Positions 8,533 to 18,146 of a stretch of 64,000 nucleotides of DNA are shown here, one piece after another. The notes under the pieces were generated by a model. That model did no database searches. It was given only the letters and a program-made list of their open reading frames with translations, and had not been told where the DNA came from. Positions within the stretch are counted from its first letter, which is position 1. Every line of letters starts with the position of its first letter. Origin of the DNA: Dactylosporangium vinaceum (lineage in GTDB: Bacteria > Actinomycetota > Actinomycetes > Mycobacteriales > Micromonosporaceae); NCBI RefSeq assembly GCF_019904175.1, contig NZ_CP061913.1, positions 992,001 to 1,056,000 of the forward strand, read 5' to 3'. The position numbers and the translations under genes are program-made.

Positions 8533-9019
8533 GGGCCACCTCGTATCCGCGCAGGCGGGCGGCCAGGGCGGTGCGGCCCCGGGACAGCCGCGACTTCACG
8601 GTGCCGCTGGGGACGTTCAGCGCGACGGCGATCTCGTCCACGCTGAGGTCGGCGTAGTAGTGCAGCACGATGACCTCCCGATAGCTGCGTGGGATGGCGT
8701 CGAGCGCCTCGGTCAGGTCGGTCCGGGTGTCCAGGTCGGGGGTGTCGCAGTGCTCCTGCAGCGGGCGTTCCCGCAGCAGGAGCCGGTCGAGGACCCGGCG
8801 GCGGCGCCAGCGGCGGCGCACGACGTTGAGCGCCACCGTGCGCAGCCAGGCCTCGGGGTTGTCGATGCCGGTGAAGCCGCGCGGGCGGGCGACGGCCCGC
8901 GCGAACGCCTCCTGCACCGCGTCGTGCGCCTCGTTCAGGTCCGTGGTGAACGCGTAGAGCTGCACCACCAGCCTGCGATAACAGGCGTGGTACACCTCGC
9001 CGACGTCGCCCACGCACAC
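8525..9019 (-). CDS. SigE-family (ECF-type) RNA polymerase sigma factor, 164 aa
   Basis: Region 2 spans roughly residues 10-75 (YHACYRRLVVQLYAFT, then EAHDAVQEAFARAVARP and [21 protein letters not shown]). Region 4 is near 105-155, with YREVIVLHYYADLSVDEIA and the recognition helix PSGTVKSRLSRGR. Its length matches the actinobacterial SigE subfamily. The GTG at 9019 has GGGGGA five nt upstream; a second GTG two codons later is possible. It is co-transcribed with the membrane partner that overlaps its 3' end. A closely similar pair lies immediately upstream (9056-10904), so the two modules look like a tandem duplication. Confidence 0.9.
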   Translation of the reverse strand: MCVGDVGEVYHACYRRLVVQLYAFTTDLNEAHDAVQEAFARAVARPRGFTGIDNPEAWLRTVALNVVRRRWRRRRVLDRLLLRERPLQEHCDTPDLDTRTDLTEALDAIPRSYREVIVLHYYADLSVDEIAVALNVPSGTVKSRLSRGRTALAARLRGYEVARA

Positions 9020-9055
9020 AACGATCCCCCGGGAGCCCGCCCGGTTCCCAGCAAT

Positions 9056-10316
9056 TCAGTTGGGTAGGACGGTGGCCGAGACGGCCGCCTCCTGCCACGT
9101 CTTGGCGTCCTTGGAGATCCGGGCCGGGTCGCCCAGGGCCGCGTAGCCGCCGTCGACAGGCGCGATCATGCCGCCCGGGCCCGGTACCACCGCGAAATGT
9201 TCTCCGTCATTGCTCTCGAAGAACGTCGTCGTGTTGTCGGAGTGCACCCACATGAGCACCGAGCGGTCGGCCCGCACCAGGGCGCCCAGCTGGCGGTTGT
9301 CGAGCGTCTTGAGCTCGGGTGGCAGCGTGACGGCGCCGCCGACCTCGCGCCAGTCGAGCCCGCCGTCGCTCGTGCGGAAGAGCCGGATCGCGCTCTTGTA
9401 CGGCACGAACGCCCACGCGTCCTTGCCGTTCGCTGTCGCGATCGTGGGGACGTCGTTGCCCGCCGGAGCGTTGAGGGTCTGCGCGGCCCAGTGCCCGCCC
9501 TGGTCGGTGGAGACGCTTACCGCCGGCGCCCCGGTGTGCAGGTCACGGCCGGCCACCCACCAGCCGGCGGCGGCCGGGATCGCGGTGGCGACCGTCCGCT
9601 GGGCCATCGGCGGCTGGCCGACGACGCTCAGCGAGCCGTCGGCCTCGCGGACGCCGAACAGGTCGCCGTACTGCACCAGCTGCACCGCCCGGTCGCCCGC
9701 CCCGAGGGCCAGGCGGTCGCTCGGGCCCATGACCGGCGTGCTCTCCTGCGGGTTGAGCTGGGTCTGGGTGTCCGGGGTGAGCTGGAAGCGCACGCTCGAG
9801 CGCGAGCCGCCGCCGACCTCGGCGCTGAGCATGAACACGCTCGGCGCGATCCGCATCAGCTGGACGCTGCCGATCTTGTCCAGCGGGCTGGTGCGCAGCG
9901 CGTCGACGACGTACGGGGTGCGCCGCTGGGTCTTGCCGCCGAGCGTGGTGACCTGCAGGCTGCAGCGGCGGGCCTGCGGGATCTCCACGCAGACGTCGAC
10001 CGCGGCCACCAGGTCGTCGAGGCCCCCGGCCGCGGCCAGCACGCTGACCGTGGACTGGTAGCGGCCGGTCGGCGTGGCCGAGGGCGTCACCCACGCCTCG
10101 CCGATGTCCGGGTTGGGGCCGAGCACGGCCGGGCCGGGGCGGCCGAAGATCCCGGCCAGCGCGACCGGGGCGAGCACGCCGAGGGTGCCGACGAGCGCGC
10201 CTACCACTGCCATCCGGTCGCGCATCTTGACCCGGCCGGCCCGGCGGTAGAGCGAGGCGAAGTCCGGCACCCAGGTGGCCGCCTCGATCTGCTGGCGGAG
10301 GGTGCGGAAGTCGAGG

Positions 10317-10327
<11 letters not shown>
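9056..10327 (-). CDS. Membrane-anchored beta-propeller-like protein, partner of the second sigma factor, 423 aa
   Basis: The N-terminus (MRPDLDFRTLRQQIEAATWVP) is cytoplasmic. A hydrophobic segment spans about residues 38-60 (MAVVGALVGTLGVLAPVALAG). The long exterior part has Asp-box-like units VSTDQGGHWAAQ, RTSDGGLDWREV and ESNDGEHFAVV. It overlaps the upstream sigma-factor gene by 11 nt. The architecture parallels the neighbouring protein at 7327-8532, but sequence identity outside the repeats looks low. Its role as an anti-sigma or signal receptor is inferred from position only. Confidence 0.78.
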
Positions 10328-12043
<1,716 letters not shown>

Positions 12044-12044
12044 G

Positions 12045-12572
12045 GTGGGCCGGACCACCATCGGCGTCGCGATCGACATCCCGCAGCCGTGGGGCGGCGA
12101 GCTCACCGCCGCCCGCCTGGCCGCCGGGGACCCGGTCGCGCAGCACGTGCCCGCCCACGTCACCCTGCTCGGCCCGACCGAGGTCGACGCCGCGGTGCTG
12201 CCCGCGATCGACAGCCACCTGGCCGCCGTCGCCCGGGCGCACCGGCCCTTCACCGTGCGGCTGCGCGGCACCGGGACGTTCCGGCCGATCACCCAGGTGG
12301 TGTTCGTGGCGGTCGCGGCCGGGATCGGCGAGTGCGAGCAGCTGCACACCGCGGTCCTGGCCTGCGCGGCGATCGTCCCGGCCGCGAAGTTTCCCTACCA
12401 CCCGCACGTGACGATCGCCCAGAACGTCGACCCGGCGCGGCTCGACGCCGCGTTCGCCGATCTGGCCGGCTACGAGGCCGCGTTCGCCGTGGACGGGTTC
12501 ACGCTGTTCGAGCACGACGACGGCGGCCGGTGGCGTCCCCATGCGGAGTACCGCCTGACGGCGGAGCATTAG
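12045..12572 (+). CDS. 2'-5' RNA ligase / cyclic phosphodiesterase superfamily protein, 175 aa
   Basis: The two HxT motifs of the 2H phosphoesterase fold are present: HVTLLGP near residue 39 and HPHVTIAQNV near 122. In this superfamily the paired His residues hydrolyse or ligate 2',3'-cyclic or 2'-5' phosphodiester bonds, and the natural substrate of the actinobacterial group is not settled. The GTG start follows the trpS stop by 1 nt, and the gene ends 4 nt before the YihY gene, so the three are probably one transcript. A second, distinct member of the superfamily lies at 57351-57866. Confidence 0.82.
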   Translation: MGRTTIGVAIDIPQPWGGELTAARLAAGDPVAQHVPAHVTLLGPTEVDAAVLPAIDSHLAAVARAHRPFTVRLRGTGTFRPITQVVFVAVAAGIGECEQLHTAVLACAAIVPAAKFPYHPHVTIAQNVDPARLDAAFADLAGYEAAFAVDGFTLFEHDDGGRWRPHAEYRLTAEH

Positions 12573-12576
12573 GAAC

Positions 12577-13611
12577 GTGAACGCCCTGGACCGGCTGGAG
12601 GCCGGGTTCGACCGGAGGATCGAGGCGGCGCGCCGTCGATCTCGGGTGTTCGACCACGTCTGGCGGGCCCAGCAGCGCTACTTCGACGTGGACGCGGTCC
12701 GGCTGGCCGCCGCGACCGCCTACTACGGCTTCTTCGCCGTCTTCGCGATGGTCGTGGTGCTGTTCTTCATCCTCGGCCGGGTGCTCGGCGGCAACAAGCT
12801 GGTCGTCGAGCGGATCCAGGTCTACCTGCAGGCGAACCTGCCGCAGTTGCAGAGCGACCAGATCTTCGCGGGCAGCCAGCAGATCGGCATCCTCGCCATG
12901 GCCGGCCTGATCATCGCCGGCGTCGGCTGGGTGGAGAACCTGCGCTCGTCGCAGCGGGCGCTGTGGCAGCTCCAGGAGCACCCCGGCAATGCGGTCGTGC
13001 GCTGGCTGCTCGACCTGGCCGTCCTCGTCGGCCTCGGGCTGCTGCTGCTCGTCTCGATAGGCATCTTCGCCGGGGTCCAGGAGCTGATCTACTGGCTGGC
13101 CGGGGACGTGGACCAGGACCCGGTGCGGGTGGCCCTGCGCGGCTTCTCCACCCTGCTCTCGGGCGTGGTCGACGTCTTTCTCGGTGCGGCGCTGCTTGTG
13201 GGGGTACCGAGGCTGCGTATGTCGCTTCGGCGGCTGTGGCCGTCGGCAATCCTGTTCGCCGTCGGGCTGGGGCTGCTCAAGACCCTCGGGAAGTGGTACA
13301 TCACCCGCACCGAGCACAACCCGGCCTACCAGCTGGTCGCGGGCACGATCGGCCTGCTGCTGTACATGTACCTGCTGCACCAGCTGCTGCTGTTCGCCGC
13401 CGCGCTGTCCGCCACCAGCCCGCACGGCCGGGTCGTCGACCTGGCCGGGGGTGAGCCGCGGGCTGACGTGATGGCCGCCCGGCGGGCCGCGGAGCTGGTC
13501 GAGAAGGCGGCCGCGGAGGTCGACCACGCGGCCGAGGTCGCGGCCGACGTCGTCCCACCCGTTGTATCGTCCGGCGGTTCGCCGGGTGCCGAGCGCCCGA
13601 ACCAGTCATGA
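12577..13611 (+). CDS. YihY/BrkB-family inner membrane protein, 344 aa
   Basis: Integral membrane protein with about six hydrophobic segments, starting with AATAYYGFFAVFAMVVVLFFIL near residues 46-67. Others are GILAMAGLIIAGVGWVENL, LLDLAVLVGLGLLLLVSIG, VVDVFLGAALLVGVP, ILFAVGLGLLKTL and GTIGLLLYMYLLHQLLLFAAAL. The RVLGGN/NLRSSQRALWQ pattern between helices is characteristic of YihY (formerly mis-annotated ribonuclease BN). The C-terminal 60 residues are Ala/Glu-rich and cytoplasmic. Function in actinobacteria is unknown. The GTG start sits 4 nt after the preceding stop; its stop overlaps the ATG of the next gene. Confidence 0.88.
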   Translation: MNALDRLEAGFDRRIEAARRRSRVFDHVWRAQQRYFDVDAVRLAAATAYYGFFAVFAMVVVLFFILGRVLGGNKLVVERIQVYLQANLPQLQSDQIFAGSQQIGILAMAGLIIAGVGWVENLRSSQRALWQLQEHPGNAVVRWLLDLAVLVGLGLLLLVSIGIFAGVQELIYWLAGDVDQDPVRVALRGFSTLLSGVVDVFLGAALLVGVPRLRMSLRRLWPSAILFAVGLGLLKTLGKWYITRTEHNPAYQLVAGTIGLLLYMYLLHQLLLFAAALSATSPHGRVVDLAGGEPRADVMAARRAAELVEKAAAEVDHAAEVAADVVPPVVSSGGSPGAERPNQS

Positions 13612-14042
13612 TGGGCGCCGTGGGTGCACTCGTGACTTTGGACCTGCCGGCCGACGCGCCGGCGCTGACCCTGCCGTGGATCATCACCTTCGGCCCGATG
13701 AACGACGAAGAGGAGTGGGAGCCGGTCGTCTGCGGCCCCTACGAGCGCGCGCATGCGCTGGCCCTGGCCGAGGCGGTGGTGGCCGACGAGGACCTGATGG
13801 CGGTCGTCGAGCCGCTCCAGCCGCACGTGACAGTCGCCCAGATCCAGGGTGACATCGCCGCGTCCCGGCTGGCCGCCGAGAACGAGGACGTGGAGACGGC
13901 GGCGCTCGACGCCGAGCTCGCCGGGTACGACGACCACGATCACGACCATGACCACGATCACGGCGACCACGCGCACGAGCCGCCGTCGGTCGACGAGATC
14001 CGGGCCGGCTTCGGCCGGATCGCCGCCAAGCTCAGCAACTAA
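13608..14042 (+). CDS. Hypothetical acidic protein with His/Asp-rich tract, 144 aa
   Basis: I do not recognise a family. Residues 1-80 look folded (LPWIITFGPMNDEEEWEPVVCGPYERAHALALAEAVVA). Residues about 107-122 are an alternating His/Asp run, DHDHDHDHDHGDHAHE, that would bind divalent metal if exposed. The remainder is a short amphipathic helix. The ATG overlaps the YihY stop (ATGATG), so it is translationally coupled. GTG at 13620 is an alternative start. The 3' end overlaps the convergent glucosidase gene by 4 nt. A metal-binding role is a guess from composition. Confidence 0.75.
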   Translation: MMGAVGALVTLDLPADAPALTLPWIITFGPMNDEEEWEPVVCGPYERAHALALAEAVVADEDLMAVVEPLQPHVTVAQIQGDIAASRLAAENEDVETAALDAELAGYDDHDHDHDHDHGDHAHEPPSVDEIRAGFGRIAAKLSN

Positions 14043-15487
14043 CCGCGCTCCATCCAGACCGTCGTGTCGGGCGGCAGTGTGCCGCCCACCGGCGAGCTGG
14101 CCAGCACCGGCTCCCTCGGCAGGGTGAACGCCGAGTCGCCGAGGTTGGCCGCGACAAGCAACCGCTCGGTTTCGAAGCACAGCACGCCGTCCGGGGCCGG
14201 GCGCCAGGTGAGGGTCGCGGCCGGGCGGCGCAGGCGCAGCGCGCTGCGGTAGAGGTTCAGCGTCGAGTCGGGGTCGGCCCGCTGGGCCGCGACCGTGAAC
14301 GCCGCCCAGTCCGCCGGCTGTGGCAGCCAGGACCGCGCGCCGAAGCCGAACGGCGGCGCGTCGCCCGCCCACGGCAGCGGCACCCGGCAGCCGTCGCGGC
14401 CGAGTTCGGCGCCCCCGGAGCGGATGAACTGGGGGTCGGTGCGCACGTCGTCGGGCAGATCGAGGACCTCCGGCAGGCCCAGCTCCTCGCCCTGGTAGAT
14501 GTAGGCCGAGCCGGGCAGCCCGAGCATGAGCAGGGCCGCGGCCCGGGCCCGGCGCCGGCCGGGGACGCCGTCGCCGAACCGGGTGACCGGGCGGCGGCGG
14601 TCGTGGTTGGAGATGACCCAGGTGGGCGGGGCGCCGACGGCGGCCGCGGCGGCGAGGGAGGCGTCGATGATCCGGCGCAGCTCGCCGGGGTCCCACGGGG
14701 CCTCGAGGAAGTCGAAGTTGAACGCCTGGTGGAGCTCGTCCGCGGCGACGTAGCGCGCGACCCGGTCCGGGGTGGTGTCGAAGACCTCGGCGACGGCCAT
14801 GCGCTCGCCGGGGTACGAGTCGAGGATCTTGCGCCAGTCGCGGTAGATCTCGTGCACACCCTCCTGGTCGAACACCGAGGCCTCGGCGACGTCCGGCTTG
14901 ACCAGGCCGTGGGCCACGTCGACCCGGAAGCCGTCGACGCCCCGGCGCAGCCAGAAGTGCAGGATCTCGCGAAACTCGTCGCGGACGTCCTGGTTGTCCC
15001 AGTTGAGGTCCGGCTGCGCGGGGTCGAACAGGTGCAGGTACCAGGACCCGTCGGGTAGCTGCGTCCAGGCCGGCCCGCCGAACAGCGACTGCCACCCGTT
15101 GGGCCGGTCGGCGCGGACGTACCTGTCGAAAAGCCCGTTCACGAACCAGGGGTGGGCCGAGGAGGTGTGGTTCGGCACGATGTCGACGATCACCCGCAGG
15201 CCCAGCGCGTGCGCCCGCTCCAGCAGCGCGTCGAAGTCGGCGAGCGTGCCGAACACGGGGTCGACGTCGCAGTAGTCGGCGACGTCGTAGCCGCCGTCGA
15301 CCATGGGGGAGCGGTAGAACGGCGACAGCCACAGGGCGTCGACCCCGAGGTCGGCGAGGTGCTCGAGCCGGGCCGTGATCCCGGGCAGGTCGCCGATGCC
15401 GTCGCCGTTCGCGTCGGCGAAGCTGCGCGGGTAGACCTGATAGATGACCGCTGTCCGCCACCACTCCACGTGACAGACGCTACCCAT
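14039..15487 (-). CDS. GH13 alpha-glucosidase (oligo-1,6-glucosidase-like), 482 aa
   Basis: Cytoplasmic glycoside hydrolase family 13 enzyme; no signal peptide is visible. Conserved regions are DIVPNHTS near residue 100, the nucleophile region GFRVDVAHG near 188-196, the acid/base Glu in AVAEVFD near 244, and the transition-state Asp in ISNHDRRRP near 300. The N-terminus WWRTAVIYQVYPRSFADANGDGIGDL is typical of alpha-glucosidases acting on maltose, isomaltose or trehalose-type substrates; the exact one is not determined. The start overlaps the MerR gene by 8 nt. A GTG at 15469 is an alternative. It is probably controlled by the MerR-type regulator encoded just upstream. Confidence 0.92.
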   Translation of the reverse strand: MGSVCHVEWWRTAVIYQVYPRSFADANGDGIGDLPGITARLEHLADLGVDALWLSPFYRSPMVDGGYDVADYCDVDPVFGTLADFDALLERAHALGLRVIVDIVPNHTSSAHPWFVNGLFDRYVRADRPNGWQSLFGGPAWTQLPDGSWYLHLFDPAQPDLNWDNQDVRDEFREILHFWLRRGVDGFRVDVAHGLVKPDVAEASVFDQEGVHEIYRDWRKILDSYPGERMAVAEVFDTTPDRVARYVAADELHQAFNFDFLEAPWDPGELRRIIDASLAAAAAVGAPPTWVISNHDRRRPVTRFGDGVPGRRRARAAALLMLGLPGSAYIYQGEELGLPEVLDLPDDVRTDPQFIRSGGAELGRDGCRVPLPWAGDAPPFGFGARSWLPQPADWAAFTVAAQRADPDSTLNLYRSALRLRRPAATLTWRPAPDGVLCFETERLLVAANLGDSAFTLPREPVLASSPVGGTLPPDTTVWMERG

Positions 15488-16394
15488 CCAGGGTCGCCTT
15501 CAGGGCCGAAAGAAACCAGCTCCACCGGTGCATCGTGGACGGGATCGGGGGCCAGCCGTTGATGATCGCCATCAGCTGCCAGTAGCGCTCGGCCCGGGGC
15601 TCGTTGGCCAGCTCGAGCGCGTCGACGACCTCCCGGCGCAGCTGCGGGCCGTCCGGGCGCCCGGCGCCCTCCGCCCAGCGGGCCATGACCTCGTCGACCA
15701 CCTCGCCCGGCGCGCGCCGGCCGCCGTCCTGCGCCTCGGCGATGACGTCGACGAACCATTTGATGTCCGACATGTCGGTCGGGATGATCCGCTCGGCGTC
15801 CGGGGCGAAGCTGCGCCGGCCCATTTCCCGCAGCCGCGCCCGGAAGTCCTCCGCGCGGAGCATCTCGGCCAGCTCGATCCACGCGTCCACCTGCGCGTCG
15901 GTGGGCTCGTCGGGCAGGTCGGCGGAGACGCTGCGCATGCGTGCGGTGAAGCTGCGCGCGTCCGGGGAGTCGGCGATGCCCAGGAAAATGCTCTCGAAGA
16001 ACTCGTCGACGATCCGTTGCCGCTCGTCGGTGCTCGCCTGCGCGATCCGGGCCAGCCGCTCCAGGTCGCCCGGCGAGGTGTCCCGGCCCGCGGCGGCCCG
16101 CAGCGCGGCCCGGCGCAGCTTCAGCACCCGGATCTGCGTCCCCAGCGCGGCGGCGTGCGCGGCCGCCACCTCGCGCAGCGACGCCCCGCGGTCCAGGACC
16201 TGGCGGATGGTGGCCAGGTCGAGACCGAGCTCGCGCAGGGTCCGGACGAACTCCAGGCGCACCAGGGCGCCGTGGTCGTAGCGGCGGTACCCCGCTGCCG
16301 TGCGCGAGGACTCCGGAACGAGCCCGACGTCGGAGTAGTACCGGATGGTCTTGACCGGCAGTCCGGTGAGGCGGGACAGCTCGCCGATGTTCAT
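15480..16394 (-). CDS. MerR-family transcriptional regulator with long C-terminal domain, 304 aa
   Basis: The N-terminal winged helix MNIGELSRLTGLPVKTIRYYSDVGLVPESSR and the RRYDHGALVRLEFVRTLRELGLDL segment are classic MerR. A dimerisation coiled coil spans about 75-120. Unlike short metal-sensing MerRs (about 130 aa), it has some 180 further residues, mainly helical (ERYWQLMAIINGWPPIPSTM near the end), that probably bind an effector. I see no metal-binding Cys set. It overlaps the GH13 gene by 8 nt and diverges from the small membrane protein gene, with 57 bp between, which is a likely site of autoregulation. Confidence 0.9.
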   Translation of the reverse strand: MNIGELSRLTGLPVKTIRYYSDVGLVPESSRTAAGYRRYDHGALVRLEFVRTLRELGLDLATIRQVLDRGASLREVAAAHAAALGTQIRVLKLRRAALRAAAGRDTSPGDLERLARIAQASTDERQRIVDEFFESIFLGIADSPDARSFTARMRSVSADLPDEPTDAQVDAWIELAEMLRAEDFRARLREMGRRSFAPDAERIIPTDMSDIKWFVDVIAEAQDGGRRAPGEVVDEVMARWAEGAGRPDGPQLRREVVDALELANEPRAERYWQLMAIINGWPPIPSTMHRWSWFLSALKATLDG

Positions 16395-16451
16395 GCCTGC
16401 ATCGTCGACCCTCCAGCTGCGGGAGAGTCAAGGGGCCGCTACCTTGCGCGA

Positions 16452-16799
16452 GTGGAACCTTTGCGGCTCATTCTCCTGTTCCTGCACCTGATCGGCTTCG
16501 CGCTGCTGCTCGGAGGGTCGATCGCGCAGTACCTCACCGGGAAGCTGCGCATCAGCCCGGCCATGCTCTGGGGCGCCGTCATCCAGGTGGTGACCGGCCT
16601 CGGGCTCGCCGCTCCGCTGCGGGGCGGCGGCGACCACGAGCCGCCCACGGCGAAGCTCGCGGTGAAGCTCGTCATCGGCCTGATGATCCTCGCGATGACC
16701 TTCTTCTCGCGCAAGCGCGACGAGGTCAACCGGGGTCATTTCCTCGCTTTGGTCGGGTTAACGATCGTTAACGCCGCCGTTGCCGTGTTTTGGCGGTAA
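16452..16799 (+). CDS. Small four-helix membrane protein with a TTA codon, 115 aa
   Basis: Four hydrophobic segments are visible: LRLILLFLHLIGFALLLGGS near residues 4-23, PAMLWGAVIQVVTGLGLAA near 36-54, KLAVKLVIGLMILAMTFF near 68-85, and FLALVGLTIVNAAVAVFW near 96-113. No family is assigned. The GTG start is inferred from the first helix; a strong Shine-Dalgarno is not evident. The Leu codon in VGLTIV is TTA (16758-16760), rare in such DNA and in Streptomyces dependent on the bldA tRNA. The same bases form part of a perfect 16-bp palindrome. Confidence 0.75.
   Translation: MEPLRLILLFLHLIGFALLLGGSIAQYLTGKLRISPAMLWGAVIQVVTGLGLAAPLRGGGDHEPPTAKLAVKLVIGLMILAMTFFSRKRDEVNRGHFLALVGLTIVNAAVAVFWR
16757..16772. 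promoter_or_regulatory. Perfect 16-bp palindrome GTTAACGATCGTTAAC
   Basis: An unspaced perfect palindrome inside the last codons of the small membrane protein gene, about 200 bp upstream of the BMP lipoprotein start. It is AT-rich against the local background. It resembles a dimeric repressor operator and could control the nucleoside transporter operon; the bound regulator is unknown. Confidence 0.45.
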
Positions 16800-16934
16800 C
16801 TATGGTGTTACAAGATCCATCCTTCGGGGCGGAGGGCGCCCGTCCCACGTCACGGGCCTATAACGCACTCCTCCCAACCCGGCTGCAAAGGCCGGAACGG
16901 CACCGTCGAGGGCGTACGCTCCCGCCGTTGGGTT

Positions 16935-16952
16935 CACCGCGTTCGGGCGGTG
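16935..16952 (+). terminator. GC-rich hairpin just before the BMP lipoprotein ribosome-binding site
   Basis: The arms CACCGC (16935-16940) and GCGGTG (16947-16952) enclose a 6-nt loop and are followed by CTTT. It lies 8 nt before the AAGGGA Shine-Dalgarno of the transporter operon. It may be an attenuator, an mRNA-stability hairpin, or nothing; there is no long T-run. Confidence 0.35.
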
Positions 16953-16972
16953 CTTTGGGAAGGGAGATCGTC

Positions 16973-18052
16973 TTGCGCCGAGTGCGTGGGATGAAGGTTC
17001 TCGCGACCGCCGCGGTGGCGTTTGTCGCGTTGGGCAGCATGACCGCTTGCGGTGATGATTCGAAGAGCGGTACGAGCGACAACGGCAGCGCGCCCGCCGG
17101 CAAGAAGAACGTCCGGGTCGGCCTCGCCTTCGACATCGGCGGCCGGGGCGACAAGTCGTTCAACGACTCCGCCGCCGCGGGCCTCGACAAGGTCAAGAGC
17201 GACCTCAACATCGAGGTCAAGGACCTGGCCGCGGTCGCCGGCGAGAGCGAGAACGACAAGTACTCGCGGCTGAAGCTGCTGTGCGACAGCGGATACAACC
17301 CGGTCATCGCGGTCGGCTTCGTCTACGACGGCGCGGACGCGGCGAACGGCCCGCTGGCCAAGGCGGCCAAGGACTGCCCGAACACGAAGTTCGCGATCGT
17401 GGACGGCGCGACGAAGGCGGACAACGTCGCCGACCTGACGTTCGCCGAGGAGCAGGGCTCCTACCTCGTCGGTGTCGCCGCCGCCCTCAAGTCCACCAAG
17501 GGCACCGTCGGCTTCATCGGCGGCTGCCAGGTCGACCTGATCAAGAAGTTCGAGGCGGGCTTCACGGCCGGTGCCAAGTCGGTCAAGGCCGACATCAAGG
17601 TGCTGTCCAACTACCTGTCGACCCCGGCCGAGGCATGCAAGGGCTTCAACGACCCGGCCGGCGGCAAGACGGCCGCGAGCGGCATGTACGACCAGGGCGC
17701 GGACATCGTCTACGCGGCGGCGGGCGGCTCGGGCACCGGCGTCTTCGAGGCGGCCAAGGCCAAGAACGCCCTCGCGATCGGCGTCGACTCGGACCAGTAC
17801 AACACCGTCACCGACGCGTCGCTGAAGCCGGTCATCATGACCTCCATGCTCAAGCGGGTCGACAACGCGGTGTTCAACTTCGTCAAGGACTACGCGGCCG
17901 GCAACTTCAAGGGCGGCGCGACGGTCTTCGACCTCAAGGCCGACGGCGTGGGCTACGCGACCTCCGGCGGCAAGGTCGACGACATCAAGGACAAGCTGGA
18001 CGCGGCCAAGGCCGACATCGTGTCGGGTAAGGTCACCGTCCCCACCAAGTAA
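16973..18052 (+). CDS. BMP-family nucleoside-binding lipoprotein of an ABC transporter, 359 aa
   Basis: Extracytoplasmic substrate-binding protein of the BMP/PnrA family, which bind purine or other nucleosides. A signal peptide with a lipobox-like end (ATAAVAFVALGSMTAC) is followed by a Ser/Gly-rich linker. The mature part starts VRVGLAFDIGGRGDKSFNDSAAAG, the hallmark of the family, and contains CDSGYNPVIAVGF and VGVDSDQYN-like motifs (AIGVDSDQYNTV). The TTG start is preferred because AAGGGA lies 7 nt upstream; ATG 16991 is an alternative that would shorten the signal region by six residues. It is the first gene of a transporter operon with the ATPase and two permeases. Confidence 0.9.
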   Translation: MRRVRGMKVLATAAVAFVALGSMTACGDDSKSGTSDNGSAPAGKKNVRVGLAFDIGGRGDKSFNDSAAAGLDKVKSDLNIEVKDLAAVAGESENDKYSRLKLLCDSGYNPVIAVGFVYDGADAANGPLAKAAKDCPNTKFAIVDGATKADNVADLTFAEEQGSYLVGVAAALKSTKGTVGFIGGCQVDLIKKFEAGFTAGAKSVKADIKVLSNYLSTPAEACKGFNDPAGGKTAASGMYDQGADIVYAAAGGSGTGVFEAAKAKNALAIGVDSDQYNTVTDASLKPVIMTSMLKRVDNAVFNFVKDYAAGNFKGGATVFDLKADGVGYATSGGKVDDIKDKLDAAKADIVSGKVTVPTK

Positions 18053-18098
18053 GATCACGCTCAACCGGAACCACAATCGTTGTAGACATCGGGTGCTC

Positions 18099-18127
18099 GG
18101 CGGGGGACTGTGATCCAGTCCCCCGCC
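18099..18127 (+). terminator. Perfect 11-bp hairpin between lipoprotein and ATPase genes
   Basis: GGCGGGGGACT (18099-18109) and AGTCCCCCGCC (18117-18127) pair perfectly around a 7-nt loop. There is no T-run, only ACATCTGTT. Such hairpins after binding-protein genes commonly cause partial termination or protect the upstream mRNA, giving excess binding protein over the membrane components. Confidence 0.7.
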
Positions 18128-18146
18128 ACATCTGTTAGGAGCCTGG

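Noticed and set aside
16800..16972. Purine riboswitch upstream of the nucleoside-binding lipoprotein
   Set aside because: The leader has hairpins but no match to the conserved purine aptamer core that I can identify; the evidence is only the transporter's likely substrate.
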